A stretch of 64,000 bases of DNA from Sphingobium sp. OAS761 (GCF_024168485.1 NZ_JALJVY010000004.1:1-64000); one strand, 5' to 3'. Shown: positions 50,560-58,925, counted from the first letter of the stretch. A program made the numbers and translations. The notes: generated from the sequence alone by a model not told the origin.

Positions 50560-51243
50560 CGAGAGTTCGTGAAAGGCGGTGCGATAGAAATTGATCTGGT
50601 CGCGGAAGGCGGGTTGCGGCGGCACGGCCACGAAATCGCCGCCGGGTGAATAGAAAGCCTCGCTGCCGCCGATGCGGCAATCAGCTCCGGTCGCTTTGAT
50701 CAGCGCCTCGGCATGGGGAATGATCTCGCGTTCGGGCAGCGGCGCGGGATCACGCGCCAGCCCTTCGCGCAAGCCCTCGCATTGCGCCACGTTGAACACG
50801 GTGAACCTTTTGAGGAACGGGACCGCCTTGGCATCTTCGCCCGTCTCACGCGCCTTGGTCTTCTCGGCCTCGGGCACGAAACGGTCGGCATAGACGACCA
50901 TCGTTCCTTTCTCGCCCTTGCGGACATTGCCGCCAGCTTCCAGTGCCTGCTTGAAGGTGAGCCAGTGCTGCGAGGGGTAAGCGCCGCCGATGGCTGCGCC
51001 CCATAGAAGCAGCACGTTGATGCCTGAGTAGCGCCTGCCGGTCAGCGCGTTCATCGGCAGGCCGGGGCCGCCCGTAACGCGCGAATCCCACGGCTGCACC
51101 CACGGAAAGCGCCCTGCCTCAAGCTCGGCAATGATCCGCTGTGTGACCTCATCATAGAGATTGACGCGCGGGCCTGCCTCGCCCTTGCGGGTGGAAACCC
51201 TGCTGCCCTCGCCGCGCGCGCGTCGCTTGCCCGAACTAGCCAT
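50560..51243 (-). pseudogene. ardC: ardC, N-terminal part (split by RIT insertion)
   Basis: 228 codons from ATG 51243 (AGGAGG 6 nt upstream). ArdC-type ssDNA-binding N-domain: VNLYDEVTQRIIAELEAGRF, GLPMNALTGRRYSGINVLLL, SQHWLTFKQALEAGGNVRKG. Then the start of the metallopeptidase domain, DQINFYRTAFHELS. ArdC protects incoming conjugative DNA from restriction. The insertion point falls inside HELSH. By chance the RIT end supplies a new His codon and then a short tail to a stop at 50500, giving a truncated protein that ends HELSHNAATRIMPRG plus 8 residues. Peptidase function must be lost; DNA-binding function could remain. Confidence 0.9.
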
Positions 51244-51683
51244 TGCCTGCCTCCTGTCTCGGCTCAAATCCTCGCCGCAGTTCCCGCCGGGCGTGGCGGG
51301 TGGGCGGCAGAAGCGTCCGCAAAGGCCCGCAGGAAGCGGCGGGCGGCACCCAAGTCCGGGGTCCCCATCGCGCTAGCGATGGGGAGGGCGCAGGGGCGCA
51401 ATGCAATGAAGCAGCCGAAGGCTTGCCGCGCGCCGCGGCGGGCCTAGCAGGGCGCGCCGTCCACCCGGCACGCCCAAGGGCCTGCCAACAAACAGCGTCG
51501 CCGCGCCGATCAGGTGCGGCGGGCCATATCTCCGGGAGCGCCAGCTCCCGGACATGCGTCAGCGATCATCATCCGAATGGACCGGGACGCGAAGCGGCCC
51601 GGCAGAGCTTGGCGACATAAGGAGCCTAGCGGCGTAGAGCGCGGTCGCCCGTTCGCGGGCGAGACGCCGGGTTGCCCTTTCTC
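51244..51683. other. Non-coding region between ardC and the FseA-like gene
   Basis: 440 bp, GC-rich, no supportable gene. It contains the hairpin CCGGGAGC-GCCA-GCTCCCGG at 51532-51551, which lies past the end of the FseA-like gene and might act as a terminator. The ardC promoter is presumably in the left half. Confidence 0.45.
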
Positions 51684-52460
51684 CTATCGCAGCAGCGTCC
51701 ACCAATCGCCGTTCACCAACCGGCGTGCGGAATGGATCATGCGATAAACCCGCATCCTCAGATAGTCAGATCGCCCGTTCCAGTCTTCCAGGACACGGGA
51801 CCGGCCCCAGAGCAGATAAGCGATATCGCGCTGGCTGGCTCCGGCACAATGCGCGTCCCAGGCGCGCAGCACCACAGCCCATCGCGATGCCCGTGCCGCC
51901 GAAAGGCTCCGCGGTCCGGAAAGATGTCCGCACCGCCGCAACGTCATCAAGCGCCTGAGCGCCCTCAGATTGGTGGGTTCATGCCCCTGGGAAAGATGAT
52001 AGTGAAAGCGCACCGCGCCTTCGAGCAAAGTTCCGTCCAGAACCGCCAGGCGCAGGCGGACAGGCCCATCGGCGATCAGCACATGTTCGGCGTTGCGGCC
52101 ACGCATTACGACCGCAGGCAGGCACAGGCCGCGCAAATCGAAGCCCTTGGGGGCGGGAAGCGCGGTGACGGGCAGCACCGAAGGATCGCATGTCCAGTCC
52201 CATTGCACGGCCGAAAGCTCCCCCGGCCTGGCCGGAGGAAGCGCGAAGCGCAGTCCCGGCAAAGTGGCTGGTTCCTCTTCCCGCACGAGCAGAATGTCGT
52301 CGGTCAGGGCGGTGCCGGAGGAAGGCGCGCAGGCCGGCGAACCGCACTTGCGGCGCGCGAACTCCCAGGCGAAGGTTGCGCGATCGGCCCCTGTCAGAGG
52401 GACATAGGCGGTGTCGTCGGCCCATGACGAATGGCCCGACGCCGTCCTGGCCTCGTCCAT
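51684..52460 (-). CDS. FseA-like ICE excision activator (DUF6499 plus DUF2285)
   Basis: 258 aa. The N-terminal ~45 residues match the DUF6499-type domain (WADDTAYVPLTGADRATFAW, EFARRKCGS). The rest is DUF2285, with VRFHYHLSQGHEPTNLRAL and a C-terminal helical HTH-like block, AWDAHCAGASQRDIAYLLWG then RMRVYRMIHSARRLVNGDWW. In ICEMlSym(R7A) these two domains are encoded by two genes (msi172/msi171) and fused by programmed frameshifting into FseA, which activates rdfS and transfer. Here they form one continuous frame. A 9-bp hairpin lies in the leader just before the ribosome binding site. Confidence 0.78.
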   Translation of the reverse strand: MDEARTASGHSSWADDTAYVPLTGADRATFAWEFARRKCGSPACAPSSGTALTDDILLVREEEPATLPGLRFALPPARPGELSAVQWDWTCDPSVLPVTALPAPKGFDLRGLCLPAVVMRGRNAEHVLIADGPVRLRLAVLDGTLLEGAVRFHYHLSQGHEPTNLRALRRLMTLRRCGHLSGPRSLSAARASRWAVVLRAWDAHCAGASQRDIAYLLWGRSRVLEDWNGRSDYLRMRVYRMIHSARRLVNGDWWTLLR

Positions 52461-52475
52461 GCTTCCTCTCCTCTT

Positions 52476-52498
52476 CCGTTCCCGTCGAGCGGGAACGG
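52476..52498 (-). promoter_or_regulatory. Leader hairpin upstream of the FseA-like gene
   Basis: CCGTTCCCG / CGGGAACGG with a 5-nt loop, 15 bp before the start codon. On the minus strand the AGAGGAGAGGAAG ribosome-binding region follows immediately, so the structure could affect translation or be a regulator-binding palindrome. Confidence 0.5.
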
Positions 52499-52916
52499 TG
52501 GGAACCGGCGAGGCAGCACAGTGCGGCCAATACCCCGGGGGGCAGACCGGTCAGACTTGCATGATTCTCGGGAATTGCCGAACGCGCTTCCACGAAAGGA
52601 CGGCAATCGTTCCATTCACCCGGCGAAGTGCCGGGAAACGTCACCTGGAACTCTGCGCTCCCATCCATAGCACATTATCGGTCAGCATGACCGGGTCGAT
52701 CGCTTCACCGGCCATGTCTGCAAGGATCGCAATTCATACCGAAACGATGAACAACGCGCGACGCAGATCCTGACGCTGGCATATACGCTAAGGCACGATC
52801 CCCCAACCGTCCCGGTTTCGGATTGCCACAACGCGGCTGCGAAACGGCTGCAACAACTGGCCTGCTTACCGAAGTTTTTATGCCCAGATCCGTCTTGTTG
52901 TCAGGAGGGTTTCGGC

Positions 52917-53819
52917 ATGCCCCAATCCCGGAGGCCGGCCGGACGCGAGATGATCGATTTTAGCGCACCGCGCGGATCACCCCGGCTGAGGCTCGCCAAC
53001 AGCCTGTCATATGACGGCGTACATATCATACGAGGGGCGCTGACACCCAACGAAGACGGAAAGATCATCGGCGGCTCGCAGCTCAGCATCGCGATCCATG
53101 TGGGTGACCCGATCGATCTTGAATGGTCGGAGCCGGGGAGTGACAGGCTCCAGGTTACGCGCGTCGAACCGGGGATGGCGCATATCAATCCGGGCGACAA
53201 TCCCTTCTTCCAGCGCTGGCGAGGTTCACCGGAGTTGCTGATCGTGGCTTTCGATCAGGCCATGATTAACCGTGTGGGCACGGAAATCTTCGGAAAAGGC
53301 GGGGCCATGATGCGCCCATCGGTCGGAAGTGTCGATCGCAATATTCGCAATGCCCTCCCCACCTGGTCAGAGGAACTGATGCGCGGTGGTCCTGGTGGCA
53401 GGCTCTTCGTCGAGGGGCTGGCCAAGGCAACGATCGTCCATCTGTTTCGCCAATATGCCGACGGCAGCCCGACCCCGACGCCCATGCGCGGCGGCCTCGG
53501 TGCGGCCCGGCTTCATCGGGTAATCGACTATATCGAAGCGCATTTGTCGGAAGATCTATCGGTTCGCGAACTCGCCACGGTTGCAGGGCTGAGCACCCAT
53601 CATTTCGGTCTCGCATTCCGGCAGTCGACCGGACACCCGCCGCACCGCTACGTCATCCGGCGTCGTATCGAACGTGCAAAGGCCCTGCTTCTCACCTCAC
53701 AAGCGTCGGTGACGCAGATTGCCCATGCGACGGGCTTTTCCAGTCATGGTCATTTCGCCGCCCATTTCCGGAGGCTCGTGGGCACTACGCCATCACGCTT
53801 CAGGCTGGACCGGCTCTGA
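52917..53819 (+). CDS. AraC-family transcriptional regulator
   Basis: 300 aa, start ATG at 52917 with AGGAGG 8 nt upstream. The N-terminal ~190 residues are an undefined sensing domain (VHIIRGALTPNEDGKIIGGS, MAHINPGDNPFFQRW). The C-terminal ~100 residues are the double-HTH AraC domain: HRVIDYIEAHLSEDLSVREL, VAGLSTHHFGLAFRQSTGH, HRYVIRRRIERAKALLLTS, VTQIAHATGFSSHGHFAAHF, GTTPSRFR. It lies divergently from the FseA-like gene and overlaps the convergent QseC-like gene by 27 bp. Ligand and targets unknown; it could control the ICE module or nearby cargo. Confidence 0.88.
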   Translation: MPQSRRPAGREMIDFSAPRGSPRLRLANSLSYDGVHIIRGALTPNEDGKIIGGSQLSIAIHVGDPIDLEWSEPGSDRLQVTRVEPGMAHINPGDNPFFQRWRGSPELLIVAFDQAMINRVGTEIFGKGGAMMRPSVGSVDRNIRNALPTWSEELMRGGPGGRLFVEGLAKATIVHLFRQYADGSPTPTPMRGGLGAARLHRVIDYIEAHLSEDLSVRELATVAGLSTHHFGLAFRQSTGHPPHRYVIRRRIERAKALLLTSQASVTQIAHATGFSSHGHFAAHFRRLVGTTPSRFRLDRL

Positions 53820-54068
53820 AATCCCACCACCATCTTCGCGCATCACTTCCTCAACCAAGGCAATCGGGTCGTGGTCCAGCGCGCGCAGCACATCGATCAG
53901 TTCGATCAGATCGAGGCGCCGTTCACCGCCTTCATATTTCGCGACGAACGACTGTGGTTTGCTCAGCTTGGCGGCGACTTGCTCCTGCGTCCACCCACCC
54001 GTCTTTCGGGCATCGACCAGCAATTGCCGGAGTTTGTTGTGGCGAGGTGAACGAAGAGACTTTGACAT
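53793..54068 (-). CDS. XRE-family HTH regulator, QseC-like
   Basis: 91 aa from ATG 54068 (MSKSLRSPRHNKLRQLLVDA); the frame is open to 54104. Classical XRE helix-turn-helix: TGGWTQEQVAAKLSKPQSF, VAKYEGGERRLDLIELIDVL. It is divergent from a short DUF2285 protein at 54220. In ICEMlSym(R7A) the XRE regulator QseC and the DUF2285 antiactivator QseM are divergently transcribed in the same way, with QseC repressing or activating qseM depending on its level. The shared intergenic region (54069-54219) would hold the operators. The 3' end overlaps the araC gene by 27 bp. Confidence 0.78.
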   Translation of the reverse strand: MSKSLRSPRHNKLRQLLVDARKTGGWTQEQVAAKLSKPQSFVAKYEGGERRLDLIELIDVLRALDHDPIALVEEVMREDGGGISEPVQPEA

Positions 54069-54219
54069 GCTGACCGGCGATCTGTGAAATCCGGTCGCAC
54101 TCATGATCCCGATCTAGGATTATCCCATTTCAGGATGGCTTGACTTTGGCGGGGAAGAGCGCAGGATCGGGTCGCTACTTCCGTGCCATGGAAGAGTGGA
54201 ACGCCGAAGAGAGAGCGTC

Positions 54220-54519
54220 ATGCGACCGCGCCCCACTCTGCAACCCGAACTGCTGCCAGAACCGCCGTATTCGGACGGTCTCACCGACTATGACTATCGC
54301 CTGCTAATAGTGTATTTGCGCCTGCTGGATGCCGAAGCAGATGGTGCGGATTGGGCCGACGTGGCGCGCATCGTCCTTCACCTCGATCCCGCTGACAAAC
54401 CGCGCGAGGCGCGTGCGGTCCATGCCGCACATCTTAAGCGTGCACGATGGATGCGTGACCATGGTCACCGCAAACTATTGACGGACGCCATGAACAACGT
54501 GCGGCCGTGCGACAGATAG
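54220..54519 (+). CDS. Short DUF2285 protein, QseM-like antiactivator
   Basis: 99 aa from ATG 54220 (a GTG at 54196 is in frame). Single DUF2285-type helical domain: TDYDYRLLIVYLRLLDAEAD, ADWADVARIVLHLDPADKPR, RARWMRDHGHRKLL. QseM of ICEMlSym(R7A) is a short DUF2285 protein that binds FseA and blocks excision and transfer. Position next to a divergent XRE gene and presence of an FseA-like protein in the same element support this. Assignment is by architecture and context, not by a scored alignment. Confidence 0.72.
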   Translation: MRPRPTLQPELLPEPPYSDGLTDYDYRLLIVYLRLLDAEADGADWADVARIVLHLDPADKPREARAVHAAHLKRARWMRDHGHRKLLTDAMNNVRPCDR

Positions 54520-54628
54520 TTTCGAACCATCAGAGAGACAGGCTCGGACTATCAAACGTTGCGACCGGGTTCCAGGGAGACTGCTGGAACTACGTGCTCT
54601 GAATCGGCGGCGGACTGCAGCGCCCTTG

Positions 54629-55495
54629 TTAACGAATGAAGAACTCGACTGGTACGGTGAGTTCCACCTCGTCCGGCATTCCTTCGGGAATAGCGGGTAG
54701 AGGTTCCGCGCGGCGCAATGTGCCAAGCGCGGCCTGATCGAGCGCGAAGAAGCCCGATTTCCGAGCTATCTCCGCCGACAATATCCGTCCCGCTCGGTTC
54801 ATGGTGAAGCGAATACGGGTGACGCCTTGCTGACGGGCTGCCCGGGCACGTGCGGGATAGCGGCGATATTTTTCGAGATGCGCCAGTACCAGCGCCTCCC
54901 ATGTCGCCTTGGCATCGTTCGAAACCTGCCGGCCCTGTGGCGCGGCGATACTTTTTGGCGCCGTTGTCTCGGAAACAGTCGGGCCAGGATCGACGATCTC
55001 GATCGTCGGCTCGGGCATGTCCTGAAGCGCTGCGGAAGGGACGGAAAGCCGTATCAATGGTGTAGGAATGACGACATCCGGCTTCGGTTCAGGCTTCGCT
55101 TCCTGTCGTTCGAATTTCTCCGGGCCTTCCGGTACTTCACGCACTGGCTCCGGCGGTGCTTCGAAGCTTCGCAAGTTGACAACCACAGGTGGGGACGGCG
55201 AGACGTTGACGTTCTCGGCCACATGCCAGCCGAGCGTTCCAGCTGCGGCGACAAGCGAGAGCATCGCCGTCGTCCCGCCCAGCCCCACCAGCCTCGTGCG
55301 CCAATCCATCGGCTGGTCGCAATATCGTGTTGGCGGCGCCCATTCGACAGTGGGAACTGATGGTGATTCTCCGAGGTCTGAAGAAATACCGGCGTCGCCA
55401 TATAGGTAACTCTTCAATACAACAGAATCGCCGAATGCCTCGAAGTCCTGGGCATCAGACATCTGGTCGCGGGTGAGTTGATCCCTCCACGTCAT
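54629..55495 (-). CDS. tonB: TonB-family energy transducer of the heme operon
   Basis: 288 aa from ATG 55495, overlapping the DUF454 stop (ATGA). The longer frame has no support. Cytoplasmic N-terminus, one membrane helix at about 66-88 (TTAMLSLVAAAGTLGWHV), a Pro/Glu/Lys-rich linker with PEP and KPEPKP repeats, and a C-terminal TonB domain (EALVLAHLEKYRRYPARARA, GVTRIRFTMNRAGRILSAEI, ending VPVEFFIR). Paralogue of the TonB at 29686. Last gene of the heme-acquisition operon and presumably dedicated to its receptor. Confidence 0.9.
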   Translation of the reverse strand: MTWRDQLTRDQMSDAQDFEAFGDSVVLKSYLYGDAGISSDLGESPSVPTVEWAPPTRYCDQPMDWRTRLVGLGGTTAMLSLVAAAGTLGWHVAENVNVSPSPPVVVNLRSFEAPPEPVREVPEGPEKFERQEAKPEPKPDVVIPTPLIRLSVPSAALQDMPEPTIEIVDPGPTVSETTAPKSIAAPQGRQVSNDAKATWEALVLAHLEKYRRYPARARAARQQGVTRIRFTMNRAGRILSAEIARKSGFFALDQAALGTLRRAEPLPAIPEGMPDEVELTVPVEFFIR

Positions 55496-55914
55496 CGGCG
55501 GCTCCTCGGCTCGGGCCGGCGCACGATCCAAACCGCCCAGAACAGCATGAAAAGAGCAATCGCGGCCGATAGAATCCAGTTCGGTTGTGCATGCAGCAAG
55601 AAGACAAAATAACCGATGGTCATCCCGATGCAGGCCATGATCTTGGCGTTGCGCGGCACTGCGCGTTCGCTTCGCCAGGCTCTGAGCCCCGGACCGAAGC
55701 GAGGATGATTGAGGAGCCATGCCTCCAGCCTCGGCGAGGACCTCGCAAAGCACGGCAACGCCAGCAGCATGAAGTCGGTCGTGGGAAGCAAGGGCACCAC
55801 AATGCCGATGATGCCGATACCGACGAGCACCAGCCCCAGCAGCAGCCAGACGGTGCGCACGGCCCGTCCACGTTGCGAGAGCTCGCCGGGTGAAGGTTCA
55901 GCCAAGACGCGCAT
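55492..55914 (-). CDS. DUF454 (YbaN-like) inner-membrane protein
   Basis: About 140 aa; ATG at 55914 (AGGA 8 nt upstream) or 55920. DUF454 pattern: VWLLLGLVLVGIGIIGIVVP, LLPTTDFMLLALPCFARSSP, LNHPRFGPGLRAW, then two more helices and a basic tail. Function of the family is unknown, but such genes are often near heme utilisation genes. Here it lies between heme oxygenase and tonB, overlapping both by a few bases, which indicates translational coupling in one operon. Confidence 0.85.
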   Translation of the reverse strand: MRVLAEPSPGELSQRGRAVRTVWLLLGLVLVGIGIIGIVVPLLPTTDFMLLALPCFARSSPRLEAWLLNHPRFGPGLRAWRSERAVPRNAKIMACIGMTIGYFVFLLHAQPNWILSAAIALFMLFWAVWIVRRPEPRSRR

Positions 55915-56503
55915 CGACATGATCCTGTACGCGTGCGAAGGCCGCGATCGCACCATCGCCCACGCGGGACTCCTCGGTCTCATCGAGGGTCACACTGTCT
56001 AGCGCGGCGGTGAAGGCGCGCCAGTGCGGCGCAGGGCCTGCCGGCGCCGGGGCCAGATGCCGAGCGCCGTGGTCGTCCGATAAACCGATCTTTGCTGCTT
56101 CCTTGCGGAGGAGCGCCGCGCCCATGTTCGAGCCTTCGGCGACATAGAGCCAGCCCAGCGCGGTGGGGATATCGACCGTATCACCAGACACGAACACCGG
56201 CGTCATCGTTTGCGGCGGATCTAATTGCAGATCGGTCAGGTCCGCCGCGACCAGATGAAGTCGCTGACGCGCGGCAAGACCGGGAAACAGCGCTTGCAGG
56301 CCTGTGTCCTCATACAAGGCGGCGACGTCATGGTGAAAGAGATACTGGACGGCGAGAAACCGCTCATATCGTTCCAGGTTGGCGAATGACGCGGCCGACA
56401 TGATGGACCGATCGACACCCTCATGCACTTCATGGGTCCGTGCCTTGAGGCGCTTGGCGCGGCTCGCTTCACGCTGCGGGGGTGCGGATATTGTCGTGGT
56501 CAT
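55898..56503 (-). CDS. hemO: Bacterial heme oxygenase
   Basis: 201 aa. Biliverdin-producing heme oxygenase fold: LKARTHEVHEGVDRSIMSAA with the candidate proximal His, YERFLAVQYLFHHDVAAL, LGWLYVAEGSNMGAALLRKE (the distal helix with the flexible GSNMG), and HWRAFTAALDSV. It opens imported heme in the cytoplasm to release iron. It lies 45 bp downstream of the Slam gene. A heme oxygenase in one operon with Slam and a secreted heme carrier is the arrangement of the A. baumannii hemO cluster. Confidence 0.9.
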   Translation of the reverse strand: MTTTISAPPQREASRAKRLKARTHEVHEGVDRSIMSAASFANLERYERFLAVQYLFHHDVAALYEDTGLQALFPGLAARQRLHLVAADLTDLQLDPPQTMTPVFVSGDTVDIPTALGWLYVAEGSNMGAALLRKEAAKIGLSDDHGARHLAPAPAGPAPHWRAFTAALDSVTLDETEESRVGDGAIAAFARVQDHVDARLG

Positions 56504-56548
56504 GGGTAATCACTCCTGTTGAGGTTGGTCGAAGAAATCTGCGGGACG

Positions 56549-58144
56549 CTAGAAGGCATGGCTGAGCCTCAGGCTGGCGCTGGTGCGGTCGTAGGAATAC
56601 AGCCAGTCGATGTTGCTCTCGATGTGGGTGTGCTGGACCACGATCTCGGGCACGAGCCCGGCAAATTTCAGTGCGGGAAAACGCGCGATCGCAGTGGCGT
56701 TGAACTGGTCGTCCTGGCGCTGCGCCGCGAACAATTCGCTATAGGCCCGGTATCTGCGATATCGGTAGGAACCGATCAGCAGCAGGCTGGCGTCCGTTCC
56801 GAAAGACTTGTTGAGACCAAGCCGCACGCCCCCCTGGTCATAGGAGTCGACCGGATCGTCAGTGTCCTTGACGGAAAAATCCGGGCCGCCGAACAGCGTC
56901 CAGCCCGGTGCCACCGCGTACCAGGCGGTAAGGCTGATATCGGTCAGAGGGCCGTCTTGCCGGTCGTAGGTAGCCAATCGGTAACGGAAATCGCGGTAGG
57001 CGCCCTCAAACCGAAGCGTCGCGCTGGGCGATAGAATATGCGTCCATTCGGCATTGATGCCGGGCGCGTCATAGAGGATCGACGACCCAAGCGAGCCGAT
57101 CTCGAACGATGGGGACAGGGCAATCGTGTTCCGGGCGGACTGGTATCGATAGCCGACGCGACCGATCGCGGTCGCTTGCGAATAATCGTGCTGATCGGGA
57201 TAGATGTCGCCGTAGAGCAGTCCGCGCGCCCTGATGCCGTGGTGGCCGCCAAGCGGGATATCGCGGCCCAACGTCGCCTCGAAATTGACACCGGCAGCGG
57301 CGATCGGGTCAGGAACCTTGCGGTCGAACAGACATGTCCCGTCATCGGCTTCGAGCAGACAGGTATAGCTGGCCGAGGACTGATTGAGATTTGTGCTGTA
57401 GGTCGGCCCGACTGCGATCCTGCCTTGCCATCCGCGCCGCCGCTCCAAAGCATGGAGAAAGGCGTCTACCGTCTGACGCACATTGACGGCCTGATCGCCT
57501 TCTTCGGCCAACAGCGTGTGTGCAGCTTGGAATGCGCGACGCGCTTCACGATCCTTGTGATTTTCGAACAGCACGCGCGCGAGTTCGAGCTGGCCGGGAA
57601 GAAAGTCGGCTTGGAGCGCCAGCAGCGCACGATACTCGGCTTCCGCAGCGGACAGATCTCCACCTTCGCGTGCCAGGCCGCCCTTGCCATAATGGACCAG
57701 CATCGGGTCGCGATCGGGATAGCGCCGATAGGCGGCGAGGAAGCGCTGTACGTCGGGCCATTGCTTGCGCGTGATCGAGATATAGAGCGCCTTCCCCATA
57801 TCATTGGCATTGTCACCGACCGAATAGGTCTGGCCGTCGATTTCAAGCGAGGTCGGAACATCGAGCGCATCGGCGTCTTCGAGCAGTTCGGATTCGCTTT
57901 CGCGCTTCTGCCCCTCCATTTGTTGATCGAGGCGCAGCCTCGTGTCCTGATCGGCCGAGCTTTGCGCGAAAGCGGTGGAAGGCAGGGCCATGGCACCGGC
58001 GCACAGCATCACGCCCCAAAGGCGGAGCAAGGAAATGGATTGGACGGAGCCAGCCTGCTTGTCAGGTGTCAGATACAATCGCGGTTCGTTTCGATAGGAG
58101 AAAAGGCCGGAACCGATTGGGGGTCCGGTTCCGGCCAAAGTCAT
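56549..58144 (-). CDS. Slam (surface lipoprotein assembly modifier)-type outer-membrane translocon
   Basis: Up to 531 aa. Hydrophobic signal sequence (LRLWGVMLCAGAMALPSTAFA), a TPR-like N-terminal region (KALYISITRKQWPDVQRFLA, VHYGKGGLAREGGDLSAAEA, LPGQLELARVLFENHKDREA), then a DUF560-type 14-strand barrel ending SLRLSHAF. Slam proteins move surface or secreted proteins with TbpB-like barrels across the outer membrane; the substrate is probably the adjacent hemophilin-like protein. The start is uncertain. The first ATG (58144) places a terminator-like hairpin inside the first codons, while TTG 58030 or ATG 58009 would start nearer the signal peptide. None has a good ribosome binding site. Confidence 0.88.
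   Translation of the reverse strand: MTLAGTGPPIGSGLFSYRNEPRLYLTPDKQAGSVQSISLLRLWGVMLCAGAMALPSTAFAQSSADQDTRLRLDQQMEGQKRESESELLEDADALDVPTSLEIDGQTYSVGDNANDMGKALYISITRKQWPDVQRFLAAYRRYPDRDPMLVHYGKGGLAREGGDLSAAEAEYRALLALQADFLPGQLELARVLFENHKDREARRAFQAAHTLLAEEGDQAVNVRQTVDAFLHALERRRGWQGRIAVGPTYSTNLNQSSASYTCLLEADDGTCLFDRKVPDPIAAAGVNFEATLGRDIPLGGHHGIRARGLLYGDIYPDQHDYSQATAIGRVGYRYQSARNTIALSPSFEIGSLGSSILYDAPGINAEWTHILSPSATLRFEGAYRDFRYRLATYDRQDGPLTDISLTAWYAVAPGWTLFGGPDFSVKDTDDPVDSYDQGGVRLGLNKSFGTDASLLLIGSYRYRRYRAYSELFAAQRQDDQFNATAIARFPALKFAGLVPEIVVQHTHIESNIDWLYSYDRTSASLRLSHAF
58105..58136 (-). terminator. Intrinsic terminator-like hairpin between hemophilin-like and Slam genes
   Basis: GGCCGGAACCG / CGGTTCCGGCC, 11-bp perfect stem with a 10-nt loop. 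On the minus strand it is followed by TTTTCTCC. It lies 19 bp after the hemophilin stop and could cut transcription so that the secreted protein is made in excess of Slam. Confidence 0.75.
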
Positions 58145-58154
58145 TCAGGGTTAA

Positions 58155-58925
58155 TCAGTTCTCTCCGCCGAACGCGGTATCGTACTGGTTGCTGCTGAAG
58201 CTCACGATACCAGCCAGGGCTTGCGCAGCCGACCCGAAGAACTGTCCGCTTACGTCGCCATTGCTGGCCAGAGTGGCGGTGGTGCTTGGGTTGGTCGCAT
58301 CGGCCGTGCCAAAACCTGAAATCGCGGATCCGAAGATGTCAGCCGTTCCGATATCGATCTTGAGAGCCGAATTCTGAATCGAGCCGGTCAGCTCACCGGC
58401 GCCAAAATTGGCCGTGAACGTGCCGCTCAGCGGCGTTCCACTCGATGCATAGTTGCTTATGCCCTTGACGGTGTAGTTCGCCGAACCGCTGCTCGGCATA
58501 TTGCCGCTGCTCGTGGCGCCTGTGCCACCATAATAGACGGTGTGGTCGCCCGCTGTGGCGCTGCCGGTCTGCGACCACTCACCGAAATAGAGGTCATATG
58601 AGCCGACCTTGGCGAAGTCGAAGCGACCGTAAGTGCTGTGATCGTCGACGTCGGTCGTCGTGGCCGTGAATGTCGTGACACCATTGCCATCGGTCCCGAG
58701 GACATTTTGCAGGCCCAGAAAGTCGACATATTGAGTTGAGGTCAGGGCCGGCACATTGATGCCGACCTCGCCCGAACTGTGCGGTCCGCCATTGACGGTA
58801 CTGACATCGATCTTGACCTTGGCGGTATTGCTGGATTCACCGACGACCTGCGCATGGGCACTGCCGGCAAAGGCGGCAGATGCCAGAAGTGCAGCCGCAG
58901 CGAGCTTGAGATGTGTATTCAACAT
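58155..58925 (-). CDS. Hemophilin-like secreted heme-binding protein (Slam substrate)
   Basis: 256 aa from ATG 58925, with a near-perfect AAGGAGG 6 nt upstream. Sec signal peptide LKLAAAALLASAAFAGSAHA without a lipobox Cys, so it is secreted rather than lipidated. The mature part is Gly/Ser/Thr-rich beta-sheet. The C-terminal ~100 residues fit a TbpB-like 8-strand barrel (PLSGTFTANFGAGELTGSI, SNGDVSGQFFGSAAQALAGI, ending FGGEN), the hallmark of Slam clients. Flanked by Slam and a TonB receptor, as HphA is in A. baumannii. Heme binding is inferred from context. Confidence 0.82.
   Translation of the reverse strand: MLNTHLKLAAAALLASAAFAGSAHAQVVGESSNTAKVKIDVSTVNGGPHSSGEVGINVPALTSTQYVDFLGLQNVLGTDGNGVTTFTATTTDVDDHSTYGRFDFAKVGSYDLYFGEWSQTGSATAGDHTVYYGGTGATSSGNMPSSGSANYTVKGISNYASSGTPLSGTFTANFGAGELTGSIQNSALKIDIGTADIFGSAISGFGTADATNPSTTATLASNGDVSGQFFGSAAQALAGIVSFSSNQYDTAFGGEN

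Larger units (their letters stand above)
8818..54519. mobile_element. Integrative conjugative element (MPF_T/Trb type); right end not visible
   Basis: The span from the tRNA 3' fragment to the QseM-like gene holds integrase, a complete Trb-type T4SS, coupling protein, relaxase, TraF peptidase, transglycosylase, excisionase-like HTH, ParB, ArdC and ICE regulators. Cargo is an iron-uptake locus and a defence-like locus. I found no second copy of the tRNA core to the right. The heme cluster at 54.6-63.9 kb may therefore also be inside, and the end coordinate is only the last gene with ICE-type identity. Confidence 0.75.
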
